Source of the DNA: Acorus gramineus
Taxonomy: Eukaryota > Streptophyta > Magnoliopsida > Acorales > Acoraceae
Reading direction: 5' to 3'
DNA length: 64,000 nt
Assembly: GCA_030737835.1 (NCBI GenBank)
Contig: CM060851.1
Span: forward strand, 5,703,721 to 5,767,720
This document shows, piece after piece, positions 45,733 to 57,271 of the stretch. The translations under genes and the position numbers were made by a program. Numbering within the stretch: position 1 is the stretch's first letter; every line of letters begins with the position of its first letter. Under the pieces are notes generated by a model. The model was not told the origin of the DNA, made no database searches, and was given only the letters and a program-made list of their open reading frames with translations.

Positions 45733-47071
45733 TGTAGATACCCCATTTTGACCAGTTTGAGATCCAATTTACTTATCCCTAGAGATATCCAAATCAGTTC
45801 AATACTTGTTCCAAATACATTATTTTTCTACTTGCTATGATTTCACAAGTGTATAACCCAATGCCATGCACCCATATAAATACATACATCACACACTTAT
45901 GTATCATGCACACTCTTTCATGCCTCTCATGCACACAAGGCACTAGCCATGCATATCACCCATCCAAATTTATGATTTACTCATAAAAAAATCATATACA
46001 TATATGCCTTACCATACATATGACATCCAACACCACTTCTCATGTGACACTCTCACTCCCCACGTACACAAAGAAAGGCCATGCATGAAGTAAAAATTGG
46101 ATTTGAAAGGGTATGGGAGGGTGTTTTAAAATGTTTTCTTAGGGACTAAGGAAAGGAAGGAGTGGTTGTGCTCAATTGGAAGTACAAGGGACAAAAAGGA
46201 GAAGGGATGGGCATTTATATGGTTTTCATTAGAGGGAGAAAGGGTGGAAAACAATGGGCATTTGTTTGTTTTCAAGAGGCTATAAAAGGAGGGGGAGGTC
46301 GGCTGTTTTAGAGAGGAGGGGAGAAAAAGGAGAGGAGGAGCTTCTTTGGTTATTTGGCTATTTTAATTGAAGAAGTCAGTGAAGTTTTTTTTTTTTTTTG
46401 GTTTTGAGTGAGGGAGAGAGAGAGAGAGATGCTTGAGAGTGAGTTGAGCACATAACACAGAGAAGAAGAAGAAGAAGAAGAAGAAGAAGAGGAAAAGGGG
46501 GTCGAGCTGTTTTGGCCAGTCTCAAAACAGGGCTTTCTCTTTGTTATTTGTTTATATTTATTTTATTATTTACTAGGTAATTTCATTTACATTATCTAGT
46601 TAGTGCATCAATCCCAACCCATCTTTATTGCATTCTAAAGGGGTAAATCTTTTGGGGAGGGGTCAGTAAAACATTGCTAGTCCCCTCCCCAAACCAACCA
46701 ATGCGATGCGTTCTAAGATTTACATTTTAGTTTATTTTATTTTTTATTTTAGAATAATTTACTACACCCTTGTTCTAACCAGATCCTAATAATTTTGTGC
46801 GAGGTATCTGATCTTCACCACGTTGCGTGGCCGGCTGCGTCAATGTGAAGAGAATCCACAATTTCCCGGTACAGGCGAGTAACAGAAGAACATCCTCTTT
46901 TCTTGCTTTTGAGGAAAAGCAAGTGGCGATCACACCAACGTCCCTGGAAGCGGTCGGGCAACCTTGGACGATCCCTCAAGTGGCGATTCGGAGCGCCGTG
47001 CGCGTAACGGAACCAAACTTGACGGAACCCGGATTCACGACCAACGCCGCGTCAAAAATCCAACACCGACA
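45733..47071 (+). repeat. 3' LTR of the inner gypsy-type element
   Basis: The LTR is 1,339 bp, with a TATAAAAGG box at about 46281 and a longer GAA run than the 5' copy. Its last about 105 bases are open in frame with the downstream copia pol. Confidence 0.93.
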
Positions 47072-47072
47072 T

Positions 47073-49345
47073 GGGATGTTTTTACCGCTCGATTTGCGGA
47101 TTGTCATTTTGATGAGACAATATTCCCGTCATTAGGGGGAGAAAATCCGTCGCCAGAAGAACGACGTGAACTTATATGGAAAACTCCATCTTTGTCTCAT
47201 CTTGATCCTCGCACTAATCAATGTGAAACTGAAGTGCAAAGAATCACTCATCTTCAAAGAATTGCGCATCAATTGCCAGATGCATTCAATGATGCAGCAA
47301 AAGTGATGAAATCACATATTCCAGCTGCTAATACTCCAGCTCGAATTAATGTTCCAATAGGAAAAACTGTTAATATGCCGGCTAATGAATCAACAAAAAC
47401 ACGCCTGAAGCGTGGAAGACCTATAGGCTCAAAAGATTCAGCTCCCCGAAGGAGAAAAACAATGAAGAATAATTCTCTAGAAGAGTATGAAACACTTGAA
47501 AGACCCACAATAATAACTCCTATAGAGGAAGAAGTCCCTGAAGTGACACAAGTCCCTGAAGAGACTGACGTCCCTGAAGTGTCACCCGTGCATGAAGAAC
47601 AAGTACATGGAAATGAAGAAATTTCCATAAATTATGCAAATTCACAAATATTGTGGGATCGAAAGCAAGTGCTTGTTGATGATATATTCTCATTTGCAGT
47701 AGCTACAGAAATCATTTCAGATAATGATTTAGAACCACGTTCAGTGGATGAATGCAGACGAAAAAATTGTTGGCCACAATGGAAAGCTGCTATTCAAACA
47801 GAATTGGATTCACTTGCAAAACACCAAGTATTTGGACCAGTAGTCCTAACCCCTGAAGGTGTTAAACCAGTAGGATGTAAATGGGTGTTTGCGAGAAAAC
47901 GAAATGAAAGAAACGAGATTGTTAGATACAAAGCTCGTCTTGTGGCACAGGGTTTCCTGCAGAGACCTGGGATAGATTTTGAAGAGACATATTCTCCTGT
48001 GATGGACACAATCACATTTCGGTATTTAATTAGTCTTGTAGTCTCAGAAGGACTTGACATGCAGCTAATGGATGTGGTTACTGCATATTTATATGGAAAA
48101 TTAGATACCGACATTTATATGAAAGTTCCTGAAGGACTAAAATTGCCTGAAGCAAAACCACGAAATATGTACTCAATAAAGTTAAGACGATCCTTGTATG
48201 GATTAAAGCAATCTGGACGAATGTGGTATAACCGTCTTAGTGAGTACTTAATAAAAGAAGGATATGTCAATGATCCAATATGCCCCTGTGTATTTATTAA
48301 GAAAATGGAACTCGGATTTACCATTATTGCAGTATATGTTGATGATATTAATCTAATTGGGACTCCTGAAGAGCTCAAAAAGGCTTCCGAATATCTGAAA
48401 AAGGAGTTTGAAATGAAAGATCTTGGAAAAACAAGATATTGTCTCGGCTTGCAAATTGAGCAAAGTTCAAATGGGATACTTGTTCATCAAACAGCATATG
48501 TTGAAAAAATCCTGAAGCGTTTTAATATGGACAAATGTCATCCATTAAGTACTCCAATGGTAGTAAGGTTACTTGACCCCAAAAAGGATCCTTTTCGTCC
48601 AAAAGAAGATACTGAAAATCTTCTTGGTCCTGAAGTACCATATCTTAGTGCAATTGGTGCCTTATTATATTTGGCCCAATGCACTAGACCTGACATTGCA
48701 TTTTCAGTTAATTTATTGGCCAGATTTAGCTCTGCACCAACTCGAAGGCATTGGAATGGTGTGAAGCACATTTTTCGTTATCTTCGTGGAACGTCAGACA
48801 TGGGTCTATTCTATGCAAAGGATTCCAATAATGGTGCACAACTAAAGGGTTATGCAGATTCAGGATATCTTTCAGATCCTCACAAGGCTCGCTCACAAAC
48901 AGGCTATGTATTCACTTGCGGTGGCACAGCAATCTCTTGGCGATCTACGAAACAGACTTTGGTCGCCACGTCTTCTAACCACTCTGAGATTCTTGCACTC
49001 CACGAAGCAAGCCGGGAATGCGTGTGGATAAGGTCTTTGGTTCATCATATTCGTACTGCATGCGGACTATCTCTCATTACAGATGTTCCAACAACTATAT
49101 ATGAAGACAATGCAGCATGCATTGCTCAAATCAAAGGGGGATATATCAAGGGTGATAGAACAAAGCATATTTCTCCAAAATTCTTTTACACTCATGAGCT
49201 CCAGCAGAGACATGAAATTGATGTTCAACAAATTCAGTCAAAGGACAATCTTGCAGATTTGTTTACTAAAGCTTTGTCGACATCAACATTCAAGAAGCTG
49301 GTGTATGAAATCGGGATGCGACGAGTTTGCGACCAAAATTCTTGA
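47073..49345 (+). pseudogene. copia pol, second part: reverse transcriptase and RNase H
   Basis: The host copia frame resumes here (VFTARFADCHFDETIFPSLG) and stays open to the stop at 49343-49345. The reverse transcriptase has its core motifs, including YVDD at about 48335. The RNase H region has DNAACIAQI and a HISPKFFYTHEL block. Codons upstream in the inner LTR (from ATG 46964) are in the same frame, so a 793-codon chimeric frame exists. The half has no internal lesion but is separated from protease and integrase by 7.4 kb. Confidence 0.92.
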
Positions 49346-49596
49346 AATCTTGTACTTATGAGGGGGAGTAATTTTTGATGACATTTTGCGAACTGTACTC
49401 TTTTTCCTTCGCCTAGGTTTTGTCCCATTGGGTTTTCCTGGCAAGGTTTTAATGAGGCAGTGTCAAACGCATACACTATTATACGATTAAGTTACATTGT
49501 ACTCTTTTTCCTTCGCTTTGGTTTTTTCCCATTGGGTTTTCCAAGCAAGGTTTTAATGAGGCAATTTTCTTAGCGTGGTGGTCATCCAAGGGGGAG

Positions 49597-49903
49597 TGTT
49601 GTGAGATATGGTGGATAACCACCACTTCTCTAACCTATAACCTCCCCCACTCTTCAACTCCATAACCTCCCCCACTCTTCTATTCCATAACACTCCCATT
49701 AGTGCCCCACTATCTCCCCCTCACCTCTATAGACTTGTAACTCTCCACCTTTGGGATTCCTCTATGCATCCTATAAATAGAGGGGTTCTCTCTTGTATAC
49801 AACCAACAAAGTGAATAAGAATCTCTCTCTACTTCTCTTCTCTATATGCTTGTGTGCTTTATTTATACACTATATGTATTCATATTCTATCTAGTTTACA
49901 ACA
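49597..49903 (+). repeat. 3' LTR of the copia element
   Basis: The LTR is 307 bp, preceded by the AAGGGGGAG polypurine tract (49588-49596) and followed by the ACATG duplication. Confidence 0.95.
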
Positions 49904-49908
49904 ACATG

Positions 49909-51093
49909 AATATTTTTCTCTCATTATTTGTTCTACTTAGAACTGAAGATGATTTCAATGCTTTAAAACCACAAATAACTGTTAAGAAAAACTGCTTTAA
50001 CAATGTATAACGAATCAATCTCTTTAAAATCAATTTTTTGGCAAATGATGCAAATAAGACTCTAAAAACAGATTAATTGAATCAAGACCCTTTGTTATTG
50101 TCTAATGGTCTATATGTTTTACGTCATTTTTAGCACGACCTTATTGAGGCTTATAATACAGTTTGGATTCTTCTCATCTTTGTTTTGATTTGGATGATCC
50201 GAGTTGGTCTTGCAAAATATATCGCAACCCTTCCATTTGACTCAATTATTTCAATCATTAGCCAACTTTTGCATTCACTGCCTCCTCCCACAAAAAAATA
50301 ATGCAAAAGCAATGCTAACCTTTCAAATAGAAGGCAAAGAAAAGATGCCTTATCAAAATCCCAATCCAAATCCAATTATTGGGTGGATGACACTTATTAA
50401 CATATGTCTGTATAAACACTGTTCACTCGGTCTAATAGTCCAATAATAAGGGTAGCCAACAAAACCCATGTCTACATTCAATCTTGCACATTGGAATTTG
50501 TCCTTTCTTCCATGTGCTTTTAATCCACATAAATTGGGAAGAAAAAAAAAATCAACCCAAATTGTTGATACGTCTATAGGGAAAAAAAAAAATCAATCCA
50601 AATTGTTGATACGTCTATAGGGTAAAATATCAACACTTATAAATCGATTAAAAGAACAAAATGTCACACAAATAAACACAAAGATTTACGTGGTTCAACA
50701 AAATATGTCTACATCTATAGAATAGAACAAAAAACGATTCAATATATCAAGTGATAGGAGTACAAAAAACTCTCAACCTCTCTCTCCTTTGCATTGTCTC
50801 TCACAAAAAATTCTCTCACGTTAAATCCGAACAAGATAAAGAGTAAAATAAATATGATACAATTAACTTGAACCCCGGAGGATAACCCTAGGCATTGATT
50901 ATATATTTACATGGCGGTGATCCATCACATTTTCATTTAATTATATATCAAGAATCCACCTGGAATAATATTTATTCCTGTACCGAACAACTGCTATAAT
51001 AGTACCTTTAAACAAGATAATTATAAATCAAACCAAACAAAAAAATGATCATTAATCAAAATTTATAACCACCACCCAACAGAACTTCCATCA
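49909..51093. other. intergenic DNA with a short tandem repeat and LTR-like debris
   Basis: A block of about 45 bp, CAAATTGTTGATACGTCTA with its A-rich flank, is present twice at about 50540-50622. A GATTTACGTGGTTCAACA stretch near 50683 resembles the TRIM-like LTR (GATATACGTGGTTCGG). No borders or genes were found. Confidence 0.4.
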
Positions 51094-51189
51094 ATGCATT
51101 CTCATTTGAATTCGAGGGGTCAACCAAAACTTTATTTCCTTTTGGACGTACTCAATTGTCCCTTATGCCCTTGTTATTACGATATTTTT

Positions 51190-51575
51190 AACATTAAGGC
51201 AAGGGCATTTTGGTCATCGACCCCACCTCCACGTGAGTCCGGTCGGACGTCCATATCTAAGAAGTCCCGCATACGTGTCTACACCACGTGTGCAGATCTC
51301 GACCGTCCATCAACACCCGACATCCACGTTGGCTTACCCCATCGTGTCGGGTTCGACGTGACCGTTGACCAGTCTCGGCCCCACCACCTCTCCATCATGA
51401 CCGTTGATCTGGAAGGCAATAACCTAACAAATGATCCACCAATCAGACGGTCAGACTGGTCCCGTCCTTGGCGGAGTCACATCGAACGGTCCGGTGGGTG
51501 GGTGTTCCACACGTGCGACAAAGGGAAAAAAAAAGCCCTCTCCGAAAACAGACAGGTCCAGATCTAAACGTCTCT
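51190..51575 (+). promoter_or_regulatory. GC-rich promoter-like segment with clustered G-boxes
   Basis: CACGTG cores occur at 51230-51235, 51285-51290 and 51510-51515, with an ATACGTGTC near 51271 and TTGACC W-box cores near 51364. A fourth CACGTG at 52067-52072 lies beyond the inserted MITE. The 157-codon frame across this region (51094-51567) has no recognisable domain and is more likely incidental. No gene that it would serve is visible. Confidence 0.4.
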
Positions 51576-51583
51576 CTACACGT

Positions 51584-52063
51584 AAGCCTGTCAATTGAAC
51601 AGATATGACAGATATGGATCGGATATGTCAATATCCATATCTTAACTTTTGGATTCGATTATGGATATTAATTTTTGAATTCAGATCCCTTCTTATACGG
51701 ATCGAATACAGATTTTTTTTAGATAATTGACATGTTTGAATATTAACATTAATTTGGATAATTAAGTGATATTTTAGAGAGACATCAAAATTAAAATTAA
51801 GATTTTAAAGCTTATTATTATCTTTCAGATATCATACATTTAAAATTTAATAGTATTATAATATATTATCTTAATGATTAATCATACAAGATAACAATAT
51901 AGACAATATATAATACAAATATATATATTTTTATAGTATATGTCAGATACAGATATTTTTCAAATCGGATAGACTGATATCTATATCTGTATTTTAGATC
52001 TTCATATGTATATTTTTATTTTTGTTCGAATACGGATGTAGATAATTCACAGGCTTTCGAACA
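51584..52063. mobile_element. hAT-like MITE, 480 bp
   Basis: A perfect 8-bp repeat, CTACACGT, flanks the element at 51576-51583 and 52064-52071. The left end starts AAGCCTGTCAATT; reading inward from the right gives TGTTCGAAAGCCTGTGAATT, so the ends match over 13 bases after a 7-base overhang. The interior is AT-rich with GGATATG/CATATCC words. Confidence 0.75.
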
Positions 52064-52071
52064 CTACACGT

Positions 52072-53437
52072 GAATCTACAGCGTCCGTACCTTGCTTTTC
52101 GAACCATTTTGACTGGTCAAATGAAGGCTCTCGGTTTTTGATTTACAGAGGGCCCAAAAAGGGGCAGTATCGTAATTGTGGGTCTGGGAGGCCGTGCTGA
52201 AGTGGTGGGATGACTCTTTAGTGGAGCTAAAAGACAGGGTTTTGATATTCTCACCCCCCCCCCATAAACATTAATGACTACTAGAGTTTAATATTAGTTC
52301 GGATTTTCGAAAAATCCAATCTCTATATGTGTTATTGGATGGAAACTGTCAATTACTTCTCAGATATTACCACATTAAAAATGGTTAGTTTTTTTAGTTT
52401 TTCTGGTTATTATTTTATTTATTTATTTTTTAGAAAACTTGATCAAATAAAATTGTTAGTTTTTTTTTGTTTTTTCTGATTATTATTATCTTTATCCAAT
52501 AATTTATACAATGACCTTTTCATAGATTATAAATTCTCTTCATTTTACTCACGTCTAAATAGGTTTATTTCTGAAATATGTTTAACTTTAAAATCCCGGT
52601 GCATCAGTGCTGGTAATATTGCATCTAATTTTAATAACTTTTGATGCATGACATGTCGATTGGACAGATTTCCATGGAAGACCTTTATACCATAAAAACT
52701 GTTGCCTTTCGATAATTTTTTTTATAACAATCATATGTAATTCAGTAAACACTTTCTCTGTCTATGAAAGATATATGTTAAGAGATCACATCTTGAACCG
52801 CTATTTAAAAAAAAAAAATCCTATATAGGTTAGCATAAATTTCATTTGTGATATGCATAAGTAGGTAGTTTATCCATATCTTACGCATCTTAAATATTTA
52901 ATAATAAAAAAAGAAAATATAATTAAACAGAAACTATTTGAATGACTACTCAACAATATTAATTTATACTTCACAAGACATTTTCACATGACTGTTTAGC
53001 ATCCAAAGCGAATCTAAAGTGTTGCATGGAATGAAAGATGAGTGAAGATATCATATCGGGAGAAGACAAAAACATGAACAGCAGTGTTGCTCCTTTGGGA
53101 TCCAAAAGTGGGACCCCACCCACGTTCGTTGCACCATCACGTAAAAATATAACATTCAAAAGATTAAATAAAATAAAACATTGGATTGTCAATCTTGGGA
53201 TGACGAGAAGCTCAGATGTCACATGCGTCTCCCTCTCATTCATGATCATGTATTTTTCATCACCCACTGTCAATTCAATCATCCAAAAATAGGGAAAAAA
53301 AAACGACACATCAACGAAGATTTTTAGATGTTTTGAGTTGCTAATGAAAAATGTAATCTCACTTTCAAACCAAAATTTTCTATACATCAAAGAAAGAAAA
53401 AAAAAAACTTTGTTGTTGCGCGACTTCCGAGGCGTGG
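52072..53437. other. intergenic DNA downstream of the RTFL gene
   Basis: AT-rich DNA with a C run near 52252-52263. The RTFL 3' untranslated region probably lies in the last few hundred bases. No gene is called. Confidence 0.5.
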
Positions 53438-53746
53438 TCAGCAGTCTCGGTATTCGCGCCAGCAGACGAGCATGGTCACGCACCGCCTCATGATGTAGAA
53501 CCTCGCGCGCTGTTCCTTCACGAGGCTCGCGCACCGCCGCGTGAACGAGCACCTCTCCGTCTTCCTCCGCCTCGTCGCGGCGGCGGAAACGGCGGAGGAG
53601 CAGCTGTTGCTCCGTCCCAATGTGGAGGGGACCGAGACCGACCTGGGTAGGGTCGCCGCCGACACCCTCTCCTCTCTCCGGCTGCCCTTCTTGGAGAGCC
53701 TCCACTTGTCGTCCATGCAAATCTGAACCGGCGCCACCACTTCCAT
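53438..53746 (-). CDS. RTFL: DVL/RTFL-type small polypeptide
   Basis: This single-exon gene encodes 102 residues of the plant-specific DEVIL/ROTUNDIFOLIA-like family, small plasma-membrane-associated peptides whose overexpression alters organ shape by limiting cell proliferation. The diagnostic RTF domain fills about residues 66-96 and includes RCASLVKEQRARFYIMRRC, followed by VTMLVCW. An N-terminal MDDKWRLSKKG motif, also common in the family, starts at residue 11, so translation could begin at Met1 or Met11; Met1 is chosen for length. The middle is Ser/Ala-rich. A TATAAATAT lies 135 bp upstream of the ATG. The GC-rich antisense frames over it are shadows. Confidence 0.93.
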   Translation of the reverse strand: MEVVAPVQICMDDKWRLSKKGSRREERVSAATLPRSVSVPSTLGRSNSCSSAVSAAATRRRKTERCSFTRRCASLVKEQRARFYIMRRCVTMLVCWREYRDC

Positions 53747-53880
53747 TGGTCTATTAGAAACCTTAAAGGATCTGAGTCTCTCTCTGTTTTGGGTGTCTTT
53801 TGAGGGTTCTCTCGATCTGGGTCTCTCACTGTTTTTTTTTTCAGCCTGTGAAGAGTGGAAGAGCAGAAGGTAGGGTTTGG

Positions 53881-53889
53881 ATATTTATA
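53881..53889 (-). promoter_or_regulatory. TATA box of the RTFL gene
   Basis: TATAAATAT on the minus strand, 135 bp upstream of the start codon, is the best-placed TATA element. Initiation about 30 bp downstream would give a leader of about 100 nt. Confidence 0.6.
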
Positions 53890-55680
53890 ATGGCTCTCCT
53901 TTAAATGCATGGTTCAGTATTTTCAATTCTCAATAATAATAAAAAAAAAACGAAAATGGGTGGCAAGTCTTGCCTCGGAAACCCCACCAACTTTTCCTAT
54001 CATATATATTCTTTATTTGAAAAAAATCCAAACTTCCCAAAATCCATGTAGCCGCTGATATTTTTTTTTTGAAAGCTAATGATAACTTCCGTATAAATTC
54101 AAACAATCTTTTACATTAAACTTTTGTTATAAATAGTATTTGTATCTATCAACTATCAACTAACATGGCTGAGAACATAAGATATTAAATTTTTTTTATA
54201 ATTTATTAAAAAATATAAAAAAATATTTATTTATTTTACACATTTAAATAAATTATAAAATCATATATGAAGAAATAAAACGTAATTTATAGAATTTTTT
54301 TGTATCTTATTGTAGGGTTTTTTTTTCTATGTAGTATATTTTTGTCTAGGTTAACTAAATCGAATATTTATAAAATATTTATTTTTTATCTGTCAATAAA
54401 AATTTAACTCATGTACTATTTGATTTTGCGTAGGTTTTTTTAAAATGTTATATGAATTAAAAAAAAAATCAAATGTTAAGTATCAAATAGTTTATATATA
54501 TATATACCCCCTTTTTTTTTTTTTTTTTTTTTAATCTCTGCATCTTTTACTGAAGCAGGTGAAGTTTTTAGGGTCAGAAAAAAGAAACAAAAAACAGTGT
54601 GAAAAAGAGAATCTTTTGGGACTGGGCTCCTTCGACCGTCCTCGTTGCATGGAACCCATTATGGCATTATATGGTATATATATAGTGTGAGTTGTGTGTA
54701 TAATATGATGAGATTTCACACGTCATGAAACAGACACTAGAAAACAATGAAATGTGTTTACAGCGGTGCAATAGCTGTTATGGGTGGGGGGTGGGTTTGG
54801 GTGAGTTTGCAAGTACTGCAGAGTGGGGGAAGACAAATCTGGGTTTGATTAGTTGGCAGGGTTTGATTGGGTGGATCTGTGGTTTTTCTGGGGATGCTGT
54901 TGTGTGACTACTGGTCAACAGTCTGAACCCCTGGCTTTCACTGTGATCCAGAGGGATCGAGTACGTGCGGATGGTGTTCCAGCCATCTATCCTCCCATGT
55001 GTGTATCGTTTAGAACAGATCAGGTTAGATCTAATGCGCGTCGGGCAATCAATCGTTTGTTCTTATCGTATGATTTTAATTTTAAAATCTGATAGAATAT
55101 TTTAGTTATAATGTCTATTTCAAAACAAGAAGATCAAATGGTGATCATGAGTGCATATTGTGAAATAATGTTTAATTCTTAGAAGTTATGCTTTTTTTAA
55201 TTATTAATCGTTTAAAATCATACGTTTTGTTTTATTAAAGTTATTTGAATTAAAAAGTTGGGTTCTGATTTTCAGTTAATTATTTAAAATTTTGGTAATG
55301 GGAAAATACATTTGCAACTGTTTGATTTTAACGAAAACAAAATCCCCTTAAACTGTGTTTACTAGTGTCACACATGGTGGCTTTTAGGAGAGTTTGATCT
55401 TGTTTTTTCTATACCACTTGCATGGATTGATGGGTTGGGGATTAATGTTATATGAAGTTTTCATATGAGGTGTTATTATAAATTATCAAATACAAGACTG
55501 CATAACGTATCATTTTATAGATTTCTTTAATTTATCAAAAAGATCACAATTATATTTTGTTTTACAAAGATAGGTTTTCTTTCTAACATAGTACTGTGTC
55601 CTACTGTTTAATCATTTTCCACTAGGATAGAAATGTGGAGCTGGGGTTATGGTAGTTCATGACTCATGAATATGAGAAAT
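53890..55680. other. upstream region of RTFL, no gene seen
   Basis: This includes the RTFL promoter. A long T run lies at about 54511-54532 and a TA run at about 54493-54504. Between 54740 and 55050 GC content rises and a GGTCAAC W-box-like core is present, but there is no convincing coding frame. Confidence 0.5.
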
Positions 55681-55687
55681 GTTTTTT

Positions 55688-57225
55688 AGGCCCTAATTTA
55701 CATGCCCCATCATAAGCTCCATGAAGTGGCAAACGGAGAATTCCTATTACACCATTTTGCCGATCAATCTCCCAAATTATGAGACGGTAATGATTTTTAT
55801 ATTTGCATCCATGCAACATTATTTAATGTTTTTCTTTTTTTAGAATGTTGAATTGAATTCTTATTCTTTCATTATTAACTCTTTCATTTTTTTCTCAGAA
55901 CTGATTTTTCCATGAAGATCACCTCGTAGCAAATCTGAATTTCTACTTTGGAAGAATTTGAAGTCACGGATTCGATTTTTTTTATTTATTTGGATTTCAT
56001 CTCAATGTCTATTGGATTATGTTTGACATATATTAAGTTTAGGTTTGACATTTGGTGTTTGGCTGTGAATATGACGTTTTTCTGTTTTTTGTATAGCCTA
56101 GATTGAAGGACGTAACAGAATTTATTTTTTCATGAATTTAATGTAACATTTGTTAAATACAATACACAATGAAAAAAATGTTTGACATTTTTCATAAAAT
56201 TTAATTGATTATTAAAGAGATAATATGTTTTTAAATTGTTTAAACATTGCGTGGAATGTAAAACATTTAGGTAAATGTAACTGTTATGTTACATTTATAT
56301 AAATGTAACAATTTTTATGAAAATGTAACAAATAGTTTATGTAACATTTGTTAATGTAACTCACAGTGAAAAATGTGTTTGACATTTTCCATAAAATGTA
56401 ATTGACTATTGAAAAGAGGATCTTCCTTTAAATTATTTAAATATCGCATGTAATGTAAAACATTTAAATGTAACTGTTATGTTACATTTATGTAAATGTA
56501 ACAAATTTTATGAAAATATAACAAATAATTCATGTAACATTTGTTAAATGTAACTCACAACAAAGAAAGTGTTTGTTATTTTTCATAAAATATAATTGAC
56601 TATTAAAGAGATGATTTGTTTTTAAATTGTTTAAACATTGCATGGAATGTAAAACATTTATGTAAATATAACTGTTATGTTATATTTATGTAAATGTAAT
56701 AATGTTTATGTAAATGTAACAAACAGTTGTGAGAGATGTAAACATTTGGGAAATGTATTTGAATTTTCTGAGATGTAACTTATTTATGTAAATTGAAAAG
56801 ATATTTGTCAAATGCTAGAATGTTTATTTAATAACATGTTAAAAAAAAATGTATATAGTACGAATGTAATTTAAAAAAAAAAGTAGCTGTTTGAAGGATT
56901 TTGACAAAAAAAAAACAATTTAGGCGAGTTTTAGTGTAATTTAGATAAGTTTTTTATGTAACTGAAATAAAAAATTTAGTTAATAGATAAGGATTTCAAA
57001 ATTCAAAATTTAAAATAAATAAATTTTAGTGTAAAAGTGGGAAATTAGTAATTGAATAAAAAAAAAGAGGGATTTGGGTTAATGAGGCAGATTTTTAATG
57101 AAGAGCAGATTTGTATTTTGTCATTTTACTCTTTTTGAAAAGTAAACAAGCCAATTAATGAGATGATGACATCTCGTGGGGCTTGTGAGTAGAGCTTATA
57201 TTTTGGGGCCCGGGTATCATGACTG
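55688..57225. mobile_element. TIR element B of the GGCCCCAT/ATGTAAC family
   Basis: The left end AGGCCCTAATTTACATGCCC and the right end (reading inward CATGATACCCGGGCCCC, then AAGCTC and AAGCCCCACGAGATG) correspond to element A. The interior between about 56130 and 56790 holds three diverged tandem blocks full of AATGTAAC. There is no transposase, and target duplications were not resolved. Confidence 0.65.
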
Positions 57226-57271
57226 CTCATATATTGCGTTTGAGACAATAAGTTAATGAGCTCTGCTACAC

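Larger units (their letters stand above)
39646..47071 (+). mobile_element. gypsy-type LTR retrotransposon encoding Gag only
   Basis: The LTRs are 39646-40972 (1,327 bp) and 45733-47071 (1,339 bp), starting TGTAGATACCCC and ending CACCGACA, with roughly 20 substitutions plus small indels between them. The target duplication is GGGAT (39641-39645; 47073-47077, with one extra T at 47072). A TGGCGATCACGG stretch after the 5' LTR is the probable primer-binding site, and GGAGGGGCAAT precedes the 3' LTR. A single Gag frame (41565-43664) is present and no protease, reverse transcriptase or integrase, so the element must move in trans. Confidence 0.93.
36472..49903 (+). mobile_element. Ty1-copia retrotransposon split by a nested gypsy-type element
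   Basis: A perfect 5-bp duplication, ACATG, flanks the element at 36467-36471 and 49904-49908. The 307-bp LTRs (36472-36778 and 49597-49903) start TGTTGTGAG and end TTACAACA; they differ at only about five sites. A polypurine tract AAGGGGGAG precedes the 3' LTR. Protease and integrase lie at 38374-39645 and reverse transcriptase/RNase H resumes at 47073-49345. The inner element 39646-47071 interrupts pol. Without it the element is about 6 kb. No gag is recognisable. Confidence 0.95.

Noticed and set aside
55672-57235. Inverted ATATGAG words beside element B as a target duplication
   Set aside because: They are inverted rather than direct repeats, so they cannot be a TSD.
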